Source: an uncultured Sulfurovum sp. (lineage in GTDB: Bacteria > Campylobacterota > Campylobacteria > Campylobacterales > Sulfurovaceae). From it: DNA of 64,000 nt. The position numbers and the translations under genes were made by a program. Of this stretch, positions 42,904-51,941 are shown piece by piece. Location: positions 1 through 64,000 of the forward strand of contig CACVAX010000045.1 in assembly GCA_902727935.1 (NCBI GenBank), given 5' to 3'. Within the stretch, counting starts at the first letter, position 1, and every line of letters begins with the position of its first letter. The notes beneath the pieces were generated by a model. That model was given only the letters and a program-made list of their open reading frames with translations, did no database searches and had not been told where the DNA came from.

Positions 42904-44058
42904 TTACTTTTTTAATATGATAATAAAATCCATCACGTTCGTGCCTGTTGCACCCGTGCTAAAATCATACCCTAAGGCTTTAAAAAAACCATAACTATCC
43001 GAATTTTTTAAATACGATTTGGGGTCTAAGCCCTTTTTTTTTATCTTGTCATAAATATCAAAATCTATAAATGCACCTGTTGCAGGAGAGTTGCCATCAA
43101 TACCATCACTTCCTGCAACTAAAATAGTAATCTTTTTATTTACTACCTCTTTAAGTAGTAATCTTAATGCCAACTCTTGATTGCGTCCACCTTGTCCCTC
43201 ACCTTTAACTTTGGTGGTTGTTTCCCCACCAAAGAGAAGACAGAAATGATTATATTTTTTATTATACTCTTTAATATTTTGAGCTATATACGCCGTGGCA
43301 TCTTTAGAAGATTGATTGAGTGTCGTTGTGATAATCTTAACCTTATCCACCTCGTTAGCCATAAACTTTTTCGCCTCTTTTAAGGCAATGGCATTGTTTC
43401 CAATAATATGGTGAGGTATCTCTCCATTTCTCATGGGTGCTGACCCAATGGTTTTTAAATCATCGCCAATCACATCACTTAATACTAAAACCACTCCCTT
43501 AGCTTTGCTGTGCTGGGCTAGTTTCCCTCCCTTGATTTGAGAAATACTTTTTCGTACACTGTTCAACGCTTTAATATCAATACCTGAACCCAATAAAGCT
43601 ACAGATACTTGTTGAAAATCTTCTAAACTTAACCCCTCAATTGGTTTCTCTATCATTGCTGAAGCCCCACCAGAGAGACAAAAAATAAAAAAATCATCCT
43701 CTTCCATCTCCTTCATGGTACTTATAAGTTTATCCGTAGCCTTAAGACTCTTTTTAGAGACCAATGGATGCGTGGAGGTGACATGTTCCATTCTAAGCAG
43801 TTCAGCTTTTTGATGCGAAATAGCCAATCCTCCTGCAAGATGTTCCCCTAAGATCTCTTCACAAGCTTTTGCCATAGCCAATCCAGCTTTTCCAACAGAG
43901 AAACAGTAGAGATTTTTAAATGATTTTAAGGCATAATTTTGCTCACATATCCTAAGGTTTTTACTGTTTATGGAGAGGTTTTTAGCCAGAATTATGTCTG
44001 CTTTTACAGCATTGAGGGCATGATGATAAGCAGTGGTTAATAACGTTTTATTAGACAT
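42904..44058 (-). CDS. Glycerate kinase (GK-II / MOFRL type)
   Basis: A 384-residue class II glycerate kinase. It has FSVGKAGLAMAKACEE near the N-terminus, CLSGGASAMIEKP, LVLSDVIGDD and the C-terminal MOFRL signature GGETTTKVKGEGQGGRNQELALR. It phosphorylates glycerate, usually at C2, and would return glycerate released by the phosphorylase to glycolysis. It overlaps the preceding phosphatase gene by eight bases and is followed by gpgS after 12 bases. Confidence 0.9.
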   Translation of the reverse strand: MSNKTLLTTAYHHALNAVKADIILAKNLSINSKNLRICEQNYALKSFKNLYCFSVGKAGLAMAKACEEILGEHLAGGLAISHQKAELLRMEHVTSTHPLVSKKSLKATDKLISTMKEMEEDDFFIFCLSGGASAMIEKPIEGLSLEDFQQVSVALLGSGIDIKALNSVRKSISQIKGGKLAQHSKAKGVVLVLSDVIGDDLKTIGSAPMRNGEIPHHIIGNNAIALKEAKKFMANEVDKVKIITTTLNQSSKDATAYIAQNIKEYNKKYNHFCLLFGGETTTKVKGEGQGGRNQELALRLLLKEVVNKKITILVAGSDGIDGNSPATGAFIDFDIYDKIKKKGLDPKSYLKNSDSYGFFKALGYDFSTGATGTNVMDFIIILKK

Positions 44059-44845
44059 TTTTTAATACCATCTCATTCCATCCTTTACTACCAATATAGC
44101 TTGATTTTTGTATATTTGCTAAGTTTGTTTCAAGGTAAGAACCATCATGTTTTTGAATCAAAATAGGCTTCTGAACACGTTCTAACATAGGTATATCATT
44201 CTCACTGTCTCCTAAAGCTATGGCAATAATCTTTTCTTTATAAAGCTCTTCAAATAATTCTATGGTCTCAATAACGGCAATACCTTTATCTTGCAACTCT
44301 CCAATGAGATGATAAAAACGACCTCCTTTGGTAACTTTTAATTCATAACCTCGAGCTAATTTTTTTAACTCTTCTAACTTATTTTCATCTTCAAGAATAA
44401 ATGGTTCAGAAAAATCACGCTGTTTTGCCAACAATACTGACCTCTGTTCTAGCCCTGTTAACTCTGAGACTTGAATATCAGACATCTCACTAAACCCTAA
44501 CATGCCACACTCGTCTTTGTAAAAGTTATAAAACGCCAAAACTTTGGCATACGTTTTTCCAAAAATCATTACTTTCTTATCTTCATAGTTTCTCAAAAAA
44601 GACAAATCAAAATCTTGGTAATCTTCAGGAATAAAAAGTGCAGCCCCATTTTCAACAATAAAAGGTTCAGCGATACCAACTTTTTGTTGCAGTCTTTCAA
44701 CTTCGGCTTTTGTTTTACTGGTAGTAAAAATAAGAGGAATCTCTAAAGCTTTAATTTTCTGAAGTGCCTCAAAAGAGGCTTCAAAAGAGTAGTTATGATG
44801 GTTTAAAAAAGTACCATCCAAATCAGTGAATATTAATTGTTTCAT
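44051..44845 (-). CDS. HAD-family glucosyl/mannosyl-3-phosphoglycerate phosphatase
   Basis: A 264-residue Cof-type HAD phosphatase of the mannosyl-3-phosphoglycerate phosphatase (MPGP) family. Motif I is FTDLDGTFLNHHNY, motif II FTTSKTKAEV, and motifs III/IV include KGIAVIE and IALGDSENDIPMLE. With GpgS in the same operon the substrate is probably glucosyl-3-phosphoglycerate. This is the first gene of the operon; a TATGAT box lies six bases before the ATG. Confidence 0.85.
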   Translation of the reverse strand: MKQLIFTDLDGTFLNHHNYSFEASFEALQKIKALEIPLIFTTSKTKAEVERLQQKVGIAEPFIVENGAALFIPEDYQDFDLSFLRNYEDKKVMIFGKTYAKVLAFYNFYKDECGMLGFSEMSDIQVSELTGLEQRSVLLAKQRDFSEPFILEDENKLEELKKLARGYELKVTKGGRFYHLIGELQDKGIAVIETIELFEELYKEKIIAIALGDSENDIPMLERVQKPILIQKHDGSYLETNLANIQKSSYIGSKGWNEMVLKNV

Positions 44846-44851
44846 AGTAGC

Positions 44852-44857
44852 ATCATA
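44852..44857 (-). promoter_or_regulatory. -10-like box of the glucosylglycerate operon; possible leaderless start
   Basis: Minus-strand TATGAT followed by GCTACT and the ATG at 44845: the six-base spacing seen at five other genes here, without a Shine-Dalgarno. Confidence 0.4.
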
Positions 44858-44918
44858 ACATATTATTATCTTTTAATTAATCATATAATTGTATATTATA
44901 TAGTCAAAAAATGAACGT

Positions 44919-45959
44919 TTAAATAATCAGCATCGCATCGCCATACGAGAAGAATCTGTACTCTTTTTCTATGGCTTCATGGTAAAGTTCTAAAGTTTTT
45001 TTGCGACTTACAAAGGCAGATACTAACATGATAAGCGTACTTTTTGGTAGATGAAAATTTGTTAAAAGGTGATTTACTCTTTGTGGTGGGTTAGCAGGGT
45101 TTAAAAACAAATCACATTCTCCAGAAGTTTTAGCTGTTCTAGCAAAATATTCAATGGTTCTCGTCACAGTAGTTCCTACAGCCAAAATGGGTTTAGAACC
45201 TTGCAAAACTTTAGCACTTTTTTCAGGTATGTCAAAAAATTCTGAATGCATTGGATGCTTTAAAATCTCTTCTACCTCCACAGGTTTAAATGTTCCTGCT
45301 CCAACGTGTAAAGTTATTTTATGGGTTTTATGTTTATCAGTAAATGCTGCAAAGAGTTCTGGGGTAAAGTGTAAAGAGGCTGTAGGAGCTGCTACAGCCC
45401 CTGCATTTTTAGCAAAAAGTGTTTGATAATCTATTTCATCTTCTTTTTTGTCTTCACGGTGCATATAGGGGGGTAGGGGGATGTGTCCTATCTCATCTAA
45501 AACTTGTACTAAAGTTTCAAAACGAATTTCTTTATTTTGATGTTTAAAAGTGACAATACGTGAACCATCTTGATTGAAGCTTTGAACAGTCGCTACTAAA
45601 TCATCATCAAAAAAGAGTTCCATGCCTATTTGTACTTTTCCTCGAATCATGACTAAATATTCATGTGCAGAGAGAGGTTTGTTAAAAAGTAGTTCTATTT
45701 TACCTCCACCTTCTCCATGTTCATTGGTTTTTTTCTTACCAAATATACGGGCTTTTATCACTTTGGTATCATTTAAGCAGACCTCACAATCATCAGGTAA
45801 AAAGTCTAAAATATTTTTAAAAATAGTATGGGTAATGGTATCTGTTTTTCTGTTATAGACAAAAAGCTTGGCATGATCACGAGGTTGTACAGGGTGTTGT
45901 GCTATGAGATGAGCTGGAAGCTCATAGTCATAGCTGGAAGTTAGGAGTTCTTTATTCAT
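44919..45959 (-). CDS. queA: S-adenosylmethionine:tRNA ribosyltransferase-isomerase
   Basis: A 346-residue QueA, which transfers and isomerises the ribosyl part of SAM onto preQ1 in tRNA during queuosine synthesis. Typical segments are YDYELPAHLIAQHPVQPRDHAKL, IPLPPYMHREDKKEDEIDYQ, TLHVGAGTFKPVEVE and NHLLTNFHLPKSTLIMLVSAF. Length is normal. It starts three bases after tatC, ending the hemW-yheT-tatB-tatC-queA block on the minus strand. Confidence 0.97.
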   Translation of the reverse strand: MNKELLTSSYDYELPAHLIAQHPVQPRDHAKLFVYNRKTDTITHTIFKNILDFLPDDCEVCLNDTKVIKARIFGKKKTNEHGEGGGKIELLFNKPLSAHEYLVMIRGKVQIGMELFFDDDLVATVQSFNQDGSRIVTFKHQNKEIRFETLVQVLDEIGHIPLPPYMHREDKKEDEIDYQTLFAKNAGAVAAPTASLHFTPELFAAFTDKHKTHKITLHVGAGTFKPVEVEEILKHPMHSEFFDIPEKSAKVLQGSKPILAVGTTVTRTIEYFARTAKTSGECDLFLNPANPPQRVNHLLTNFHLPKSTLIMLVSAFVSRKKTLELYHEAIEKEYRFFSYGDAMLII

Positions 45960-45962
45960 TGT

Positions 45963-47012
45963 TTATTTTTTATTGGGTAAAAGTTCTTTCTCTTCTTCTG
46001 GATTTTCATCCTCATCTTCCTCATACTCATGTGGATTGACATACTTTACAATAATAATAGAGAGACCATAAAGTAAAATAAGTGGAACAGCCATAAGTAA
46101 CTGTGTTAAAACATCTGGAGGGGTTAAAAGAGCAGCTAAAGCAAAAATGATAATGACAGCATATTTGAAAAAGTCTTTTAAAGTTTTGTCGGTAACCATG
46201 CCTAATACAGCTAAAAAGTAAGCAATTACAGGTAATTCAAAAGCAATACCAAAACCTGTCATGATTTTTGTAAAGAAGCCAACATAGTCCTCAATGTTAA
46301 TGAGAGGGGTGTAGAGGAATGAACCAAAAGTAATAAGGAATTGGAAACCAAAAGGGGTTACCACATAATAAGCAAAAAGTACTCCTACAGCAAACATAAA
46401 TGAACCACCTATGACAAAAGGCGTCACCATTTTCTTTTCATTGGCATAGAGACCAGGGGCAATAAAAAGCCAAAGCTGATAGAGTACAAAAGGCAAAGCC
46501 CCTAAAAGACCAGCAAAGAATGAAACTTTTAAGGCAACGAAGAATGCTCCTCCTACTTGGTGGGTAGTTACTTGTCCATCAAAGGTTGATTTGTCAATGT
46601 TTTCATTAAGTCCTGCGAGGGTTTCTTTTAATTCTTTGGCTGCTAGAGTGGCATCTTTTAGCAAAAGAGAAAGTTCATCTTTGGCTATATCGGCTGCTTT
46701 TCTTAAGGCTCTTTCGAGTTTTATGGCAGCAGCTTCTTCAGCAGAGTTTGGAGACTCTTCTGGGGGTTTAATGCTTATGTTAGATTCATTGGATTCATTA
46801 TTGTCCAAAGGTTCTAAGTGCCAAGTTGCCTTTTCTTGGGCATTGACAATTCTACCTACTTCAGTAAGGGCTTCGTTTAGAGGGGCTGTAATCCATGTTA
46901 AAATAGGATTGTGAAAGATAAACGCAATAATAAAAGCCACAATAATAGAGGCAACAGAGAGACTAAGGCGTTTACGGAGTTCTGCTAAGTGGGGTTTTAT
47001 TTCAGCTAACAT
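45963..47012 (-). CDS. tatC: Twin-arginine translocase subunit TatC with long periplasmic insertion
   Basis: TatC, the substrate receptor of the Tat pathway for folded proteins. Core features are HLAELRKRL at the start, FFAGLLGALPFVLYQLWLFIAPGLY, NEKK and six membrane helices. At 349 residues it is roughly 100 longer than usual. The extra sequence (about 60-145) lies in the first periplasmic loop, between ITAPLNEALTEVGRIV and QVGGAFFVALK: an acidic Asn/Ser/Glu/Pro segment and then an Ala/Leu/Lys/Glu helix. The C-terminal tail is also acidic (EYEEDEDENPEEEKE). It overlaps tatB by one base. Confidence 0.95.
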   Translation of the reverse strand: MLAEIKPHLAELRKRLSLSVASIIVAFIIAFIFHNPILTWITAPLNEALTEVGRIVNAQEKATWHLEPLDNNESNESNISIKPPEESPNSAEEAAAIKLERALRKAADIAKDELSLLLKDATLAAKELKETLAGLNENIDKSTFDGQVTTHQVGGAFFVALKVSFFAGLLGALPFVLYQLWLFIAPGLYANEKKMVTPFVIGGSFMFAVGVLFAYYVVTPFGFQFLITFGSFLYTPLINIEDYVGFFTKIMTGFGIAFELPVIAYFLAVLGMVTDKTLKDFFKYAVIIIFALAALLTPPDVLTQLLMAVPLILLYGLSIIIVKYVNPHEYEEDEDENPEEEKELLPNKK

Positions 47013-47494
47013 TAGTTGTCACCTGATTCATTATTTTTTTTAGCTTCTTTTTTGAGTATCTTATTTTCTTGTTTGACTTCGCTAAGACTTGAATCTGTTA
47101 CGGTTTTTTTCTTGAACGTAATTTCTTGATCTTGTTTTGCTTCCACTTGGGTTGCTTGTGCTTCTGGTTCTCTTTGGGTGAGTCGTTCAAAGTTTTCTTT
47201 GACTGAACCTAAATCAGCACTCTCTCGTAAGTCATTCATAGGATTTAAATTTTTGAAACCTTGTAATTCATCGGTTACTTTATCAAGCTGTTCTTTATAG
47301 CCTAGTGCTTCACGTTTAAGTTCATCAAGATTAACTTCTTCGTTTAAAGATTGTTTTGCATCTGTAATTGCATTTTTAGCACTTTTAATAAATTTTGCTA
47401 TGTCTACCATGGCACCAGGTAATTTATCTGGCCCTAAAAAGATTATTGCGATAATGGCAATAAAGAGTATTTCCATAAAACCTAGTCCAAACAT
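47012..47494 (-). CDS. tatB: Sec-independent protein translocase TatB
   Basis: A 160-residue TatB: a short N-terminal membrane helix (MFGLGFMEILFIAIIAIIFLGPDKLP) with the FLGPDKLP hinge, an amphipathic helix and a long charged tail. It works with TatC to bind Tat substrates. The ribosome binding site AAGGGATG is good. No tatA is in this window. Confidence 0.93.
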   Translation of the reverse strand: MFGLGFMEILFIAIIAIIFLGPDKLPGAMVDIAKFIKSAKNAITDAKQSLNEEVNLDELKREALGYKEQLDKVTDELQGFKNLNPMNDLRESADLGSVKENFERLTQREPEAQATQVEAKQDQEITFKKKTVTDSSLSEVKQENKILKKEAKKNNESGDN

Positions 47495-47547
47495 ATGGGC
47501 ATCCCTTTTGTGTTAATTGTTGTATTTTACCTATAAAAGATTAAGAT

Positions 47548-48510
47548 TTATACTTTTTCTAAAAAGTATTGGGGAATACGCTCTTCTAGCCAATAGCTTG
47601 GTTTAAAAAGTGACCCAGAAACAAAACCAAGATGACCTCCATAAGGGCTTAGTTCAAGTGTGATTTTTGAGGAGAGTTCATGGTGACTTGGTAGAACTCT
47701 TTCATCCATAAAAGGGTCATCTAAAGCATGTAGTATCAGCGTTGGAATGGAAATGTGTTTTAAAAACTGCTTGGAACTTGACTGTGTGTAATAGTCTTTG
47801 GCTGATTTAAATCCATGCATGGGTGCTGTATAGTGTTCATCAAAGGCTTCAATGGTTTTAATCGTATCTATCTCATTTTCTTTGAGTGTCAGATAAGTTT
47901 CCATATTAAAGGTATTATATTTTCTTTTTAAGGACGCTATTAAAGGTTTAAGTAGGTGCTTTTCATAGTTTTTGGCAAAACCTTTGGAAATGACTTCGGC
48001 ACAAACAGCCAAATCCATAGGTGCTGATACAGAAACAGTAGCTTCAAGAGCTAAATTATTTTTTTCTTCGCCTAGTAACTTTAATAAAACATTACCCCCT
48101 ATAGAGTAGCCAATGGCATAGAGTTTATTATTGGGGTAGTTTTTGTGAACATGGTTTATCCATGCTTTAACATCGGCTGTATCACCACTATGATAAGAGC
48201 GAGCTAATCGATTGTCTTCACCTGAACAAGCTCTAAAACTCATGAGTACAGCATGAAATCCTTTGTTATCAAGTGCTGACATAATGCCTTGAATATAAGG
48301 TGAGTAAAAAGAACCTGTTAAGCCATGTAACAAAATAACAATAGGACGTTCATCTTTAGGTTTAGTCTTATGCCAATAGGCATCTAAAAAATCACCATCT
48401 GCTAATTCAAAACGTTCAATTTCTACTTTAGGGCGAACAGGTTTTCTTAAAAGAGGGGCATAGAGTGTTTGGATATGAGCGTTTTTTAGAAAAAAAGAGG
48501 GTTTAAACAT
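47548..48510 (-). CDS. YheT-family alpha/beta hydrolase
   Basis: A 320-residue alpha/beta hydrolase of the YheT group. It begins FKNAHIQTLYAPLLRKP-like, has the oxyanion HGLTGSF segment, the nucleophile elbow IGYSIGGNVL, the acid in LHALDDPFM and the His in PYGGHLGFV. The physiological substrate is unknown; related proteins are lipases or esterases. It lies four bases after hemW. This gene is not part of the C. jejuni version of the block as I recall it. Confidence 0.88.
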   Translation of the reverse strand: MFKPSFFLKNAHIQTLYAPLLRKPVRPKVEIERFELADGDFLDAYWHKTKPKDERPIVILLHGLTGSFYSPYIQGIMSALDNKGFHAVLMSFRACSGEDNRLARSYHSGDTADVKAWINHVHKNYPNNKLYAIGYSIGGNVLLKLLGEEKNNLALEATVSVSAPMDLAVCAEVISKGFAKNYEKHLLKPLIASLKRKYNTFNMETYLTLKENEIDTIKTIEAFDEHYTAPMHGFKSAKDYYTQSSSKQFLKHISIPTLILHALDDPFMDERVLPSHHELSSKITLELSPYGGHLGFVSGSLFKPSYWLEERIPQYFLEKV

Positions 48511-48514
48511 CTCT

Positions 48515-49570
48515 TTAACCTAAAAGATAAAGTACTAATTCATCAGCAATAAAATAGTTGGTGTTTTTATAAGTATCTTTTTCTTTAATAAGTTTTTCTT
48601 TTTCAACTAAAAAATCAGCACGTTTTTTCATTTCATTATCTAAAACTTTTTTATGAACTCCAATATTTGAACGAAGACCTAAAAAAAGTCTTTCTGTAAG
48701 TAACTCCTCTGTTGTTAATATTTCTTCTTGAATCGTTAAAGGCTCTTTAATATAAAGGTCGATATCAGTGTTTGGATAGTAGCGAATATTTTTTTTAAAA
48801 CCCACAGCACCAGCTCCCACACCCATATAGTCTGTTAGTTTCCAGTAGCCTTTGTTATGGTTACTTTGATAAGTTCCAAAATTTGAGATTTCATAATGAG
48901 GAAAGCCTTTGGACGTAATTTCGTTTGCCACAAAGAAAGCCAAAGCATCATTTTCTTGTCTGACGCTTGGTGTTGATGCAAATTTTGTATTATGCTCGAT
49001 GGTCAGTTCATAAGCTGAAATATGATTAATAGGTAATTTAAAGGCTTCATTAATATCATGCCCAAGTAACTCTTGGGTATCGCCCTCATAATTATAGATG
49101 AGGTCAAGAGAGAGGTTCTTAAAACCAATTTTAGAAGCAGTGACTATAGCAAGTCTTGCTTGTTCAGGAGAATGTGCTCTGTTAAGGGCTTTTAATTTGT
49201 TTTCATTAAAGCTTTGTACGCCAAAAGAGATTCGGTTTACCCCTAAATTATACATGCCTTGAAGCCATGCTTTTGTGGCAGAATTTGGATTGGCTTCGGA
49301 TGTAATTTCAGCCTCTTTTTTAAGTAAAGGTTTTAATAGGTTAAAGATAGGTCTATAAAGTTCTGAATCTACCGTTGAGGGTGTTCCTCCTCCTATAAAA
49401 ATGGTCTCTATTTCATTGGCTTGAACATTAAAACGTTTTAATTCATGCCCAAGCTGTTGTTCGAGTGAAAGCATATAGGCTTTACGAGTGTCAAATTTGT
49501 CCACATAAGAGTTGAAAGAGCAGTAATGACATTTGGAGTCACAATAAGGAATATGAAGGTATAAAAGCAT
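48515..49570 (-). CDS. hemW: HemW-like radical SAM protein
   Basis: A 351-residue radical SAM protein. The cluster motif is YCDSKCHYCSF (CxxxCxxC), followed by FIGGGTPS, EANPNS, GVNRISFGVQSFNENKL and HNKGYWKLTDYMGVGAGA. These match HemW, the haem chaperone often misannotated as coproporphyrinogen III oxidase. It has the first Cys of the motif preceded by HIPY as in HemW. It is the first gene of the minus-strand block and divergent from rppH. Confidence 0.92.
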   Translation of the reverse strand: MLLYLHIPYCDSKCHYCSFNSYVDKFDTRKAYMLSLEQQLGHELKRFNVQANEIETIFIGGGTPSTVDSELYRPIFNLLKPLLKKEAEITSEANPNSATKAWLQGMYNLGVNRISFGVQSFNENKLKALNRAHSPEQARLAIVTASKIGFKNLSLDLIYNYEGDTQELLGHDINEAFKLPINHISAYELTIEHNTKFASTPSVRQENDALAFFVANEITSKGFPHYEISNFGTYQSNHNKGYWKLTDYMGVGAGAVGFKKNIRYYPNTDIDLYIKEPLTIQEEILTTEELLTERLFLGLRSNIGVHKKVLDNEMKKRADFLVEKEKLIKEKDTYKNTNYFIADELVLYLLG

Positions 49571-49703
49571 TTTATTTGGCCTAAGTATTTTAGTCGTATT
49601 CTAGCGAAATAATCTAAGCTCATTTAGTTTGTATTTTTACCCTCCATTAACCAAGCTTTAGATAAAATTTCATTGAAATAATGGTGAAAGATGAGTACTA
49701 AAA

Positions 49704-50198
49704 ATGCAAACAGAAAAGCGATATCGCCCAAATGTTGCAGCTGTTATACTCTCTTCAAATTATCCACAGAAATGTGAATTTTTTTTAGGTAAACGTTCCG
49801 ATATTCGGAATACATGGCAATTCCCACAAGGTGGAATTGATGAAGGTGAAACCCCGGTTGAAGCTTTAATTCGTGAATTAGAAGAAGAGATTGGTTGTTG
49901 TGCTGTTGATATTATTGCAGAGTATCCATATTGGATTTCATATGACTTTCCTAAAGGTGGAAAAGCTCGTAAAATGTACCCTTTTGATGGACAAACACAG
50001 AAATACTTTTTAGTTAAATTACGGAAAGACGCAGAGATTGACCTTGAGAGTTACCATGAACCAGAATTTGAAGACTACAATTATGTAGGGTATAAACAGT
50101 TGCTAAGAAGAGCAACCTATTTTAAAAGGCATGTCTATAGACGTGTGATTGATCATTTTGTAAAAGAAGGACATATAGTCGATGTTAATAGTGCATAA
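49704..50198 (+). CDS. rppH: RNA pyrophosphohydrolase (Nudix)
   Basis: A 164-residue Nudix hydrolase of the RppH/NudH type. The Nudix box is GGIDEGETPVEALIRELEEEIG, preceded by WQFPQ and followed by YDFPKGGKARKM and GQTQKYFLVKL. It removes pyrophosphate from mRNA 5' ends (and can act on Ap4A). It overlaps lysC by 17 bases, so the two are translationally linked; this neighbourhood is also found in C. jejuni. Confidence 0.92.
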   Translation: MQTEKRYRPNVAAVILSSNYPQKCEFFLGKRSDIRNTWQFPQGGIDEGETPVEALIRELEEEIGCCAVDIIAEYPYWISYDFPKGGKARKMYPFDGQTQKYFLVKLRKDAEIDLESYHEPEFEDYNYVGYKQLLRRATYFKRHVYRRVIDHFVKEGHIVDVNSA

Positions 50199-51387
50199 AT
50201 ACGGTGGAACAAGTGTTGGTGACCTAGAGCGTATTGGGAATGTAGCCAGTCGTGTCATGAAAGCCAGAGAAGCTGGCAATGATATTGTGGTGGTGGTTTC
50301 AGCAATGAGTGGTGAGACAAATAAGTTGATAGATTTTGCAAAACACTTTTCAAACAATCCCTCTAAGCGTGAAATGGATATGTTGTTAAGTTCAGGAGAG
50401 CGTGTGACAGCAGCTCTTTTAGCCATTGCATTAGAAGAGAAAGGCTGTCCTGCTATGGCAATGACTGGTCGTCAAGCAGGAATTTTAACAGATGATTCGC
50501 ATACTTATGCAAGAATTGAGTCGATTGATCCTACAGCAATGCAAAGTGAAATTGCCAATGGAAAAGTGGTGATTGTTTCTGGTTTTCAAGGCATTAATGC
50601 AATGGGATCAGTTACCACACTTGGGCGTGGGGGATCAGACCTTTCGGCTGTAGCGATTGCTGGAGCATTAGAGGCAGATGCCTGTGAGATTTATTCGGAC
50701 GTTGATGGTATTTATACCACTGACCCACGGATTGAACCTAAAGCTAAGAAGATGGATTTTATCTCTTATGATGAGATGCTAGAATTGGCTTCATTAGGGG
50801 CAAAGGTTTTACAAAATCGTTCAGTAGAGTTAGCAAAAAAATTAAATGTAAAAATGATTGCAAAAAGTTCATTCTCAGATGCAGAAGGAACAGTAATTGG
50901 TGAGGAGACAGAAGAGATGGAAGAAGTTTTAGTAAGTGGTATCGCTGTAGATAGAAATCAAGCAAGAGTGAGTCTTAGAGAAGTTTCAGATAAGCCTGGC
51001 ATTGCAGCAGAGATTTTTTCTATTTTGGCAGAGAAAAATGTTAATGTAGATATGATTATTCAAAATGCTTCAACCCATGGAGCAACCAACTTAGGCTTTA
51101 CCGTTCCAGCGTCTGAAATAGACAATGCTCGAGAAATTATGGAAGCATTTGACCACGATATAGGTAGCATAGACTTAGATGATTCTGTGTGTAAAGTTTC
51201 GGTGGTGGGTGTGGGTATGAAGTCCCACGCTGGTGTGGCTGCTACAGCATTTTGTGCGTTAGCAAAAGATAATATTAACATAGAGATGATTTCAACTTCA
51301 GAGATTAAAGTTTCAATGATTGTGGCAGAAAGGTATGCCGAGTTAGCTGTACGTACACTTCATAATGCATATAACTTAGACAAGTAG
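50182..51387 (+). CDS. lysC: Aspartate kinase
   Basis: A 401-residue aspartokinase, first step of the aspartate pathway to lysine, diaminopimelate, threonine and methionine. Features are the N-terminal KYGGTSVGDLERI, the LLSSGERVTAALLA and TLGRGGSDLSAVAIA segments, and two C-terminal ACT domains (about 265-401). The ATG lies inside the end of rppH. hobA begins four bases after its stop. Confidence 0.97.
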   Translation: MLIVHKYGGTSVGDLERIGNVASRVMKAREAGNDIVVVVSAMSGETNKLIDFAKHFSNNPSKREMDMLLSSGERVTAALLAIALEEKGCPAMAMTGRQAGILTDDSHTYARIESIDPTAMQSEIANGKVVIVSGFQGINAMGSVTTLGRGGSDLSAVAIAGALEADACEIYSDVDGIYTTDPRIEPKAKKMDFISYDEMLELASLGAKVLQNRSVELAKKLNVKMIAKSSFSDAEGTVIGEETEEMEEVLVSGIAVDRNQARVSLREVSDKPGIAAEIFSILAEKNVNVDMIIQNASTHGATNLGFTVPASEIDNAREIMEAFDHDIGSIDLDDSVCKVSVVGVGMKSHAGVAATAFCALAKDNINIEMISTSEIKVSMIVAERYAELAVRTLHNAYNLDK

Positions 51388-51391
51388 TTCA

Positions 51392-51937
51392 ATGACATCA
51401 ATTTTAACTTGGACGCTTGATACCATTAGAGAAGAGGATTCCTCTTTCTCATGGATGGAAGAGTGTCGTTATGATTGGGTGCCAGTTGTTCAAAATGCCG
51501 TGAGTAAAATTATTGATGGGCAGACGATTTTACTTTTAACCGATGAAAAACAGTCATGGTATGCAAAATATGTTGCCTCTAAGATTAATAATCTTCAAAA
51601 TGAACGACCTTTTTTACCTGTTTATACTTTACGCTCAATGTTTCATAATCTTAATAAAATGAAAAATACCCAAGAGCTAGATTTGTTGGAAGATATGTTA
51701 GAGATTTCTTATCCTAATGGTTATTTTATTTGGTATATTGGTTCGGCTGAAAGCAGTTATTCTAAGTTTGCATTTCGAAATGATGAAAATCTCTTATGGA
51801 TTATTGATGGTGATGTGCCAAACTCTTTTTATCTTAAAAATGCTGGTGCATCATTGGATATTAAGTTGATTCAGCTTTTTAAACTTTTTAATAAAACCAT
51901 TGATGCTTCACTTTTTGGTGACATCAATTTGGACTAA
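51392..51937 (+). CDS. hobA: DnaA-binding initiation factor HobA
   Basis: A 181-residue HobA, specific to Campylobacterota, which in H. pylori binds DnaA and promotes its assembly at oriC (a structural counterpart of DiaA). The N-terminus TSILTWTLDTIREEDSSFSW, then EECRYDWVPVV and ITDEKQSWYAKYV-like sequence, identifies it. It is in the conserved lysC-hobA-holB order. holB starts four bases after its stop. Confidence 0.92.
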   Translation: MTSILTWTLDTIREEDSSFSWMEECRYDWVPVVQNAVSKIIDGQTILLLTDEKQSWYAKYVASKINNLQNERPFLPVYTLRSMFHNLNKMKNTQELDLLEDMLEISYPNGYFIWYIGSAESSYSKFAFRNDENLLWIIDGDVPNSFYLKNAGASLDIKLIQLFKLFNKTIDASLFGDINLD

Positions 51938-51941
51938 CTTC

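Noticed and set aside
45467-45480. G-rich stretch in queA (runs of six and five G) as a quadruplex or phase-variation tract
   Set aside because: Only two runs are present and they encode the conserved IPLPPYMHR motif of QueA on the minus strand.
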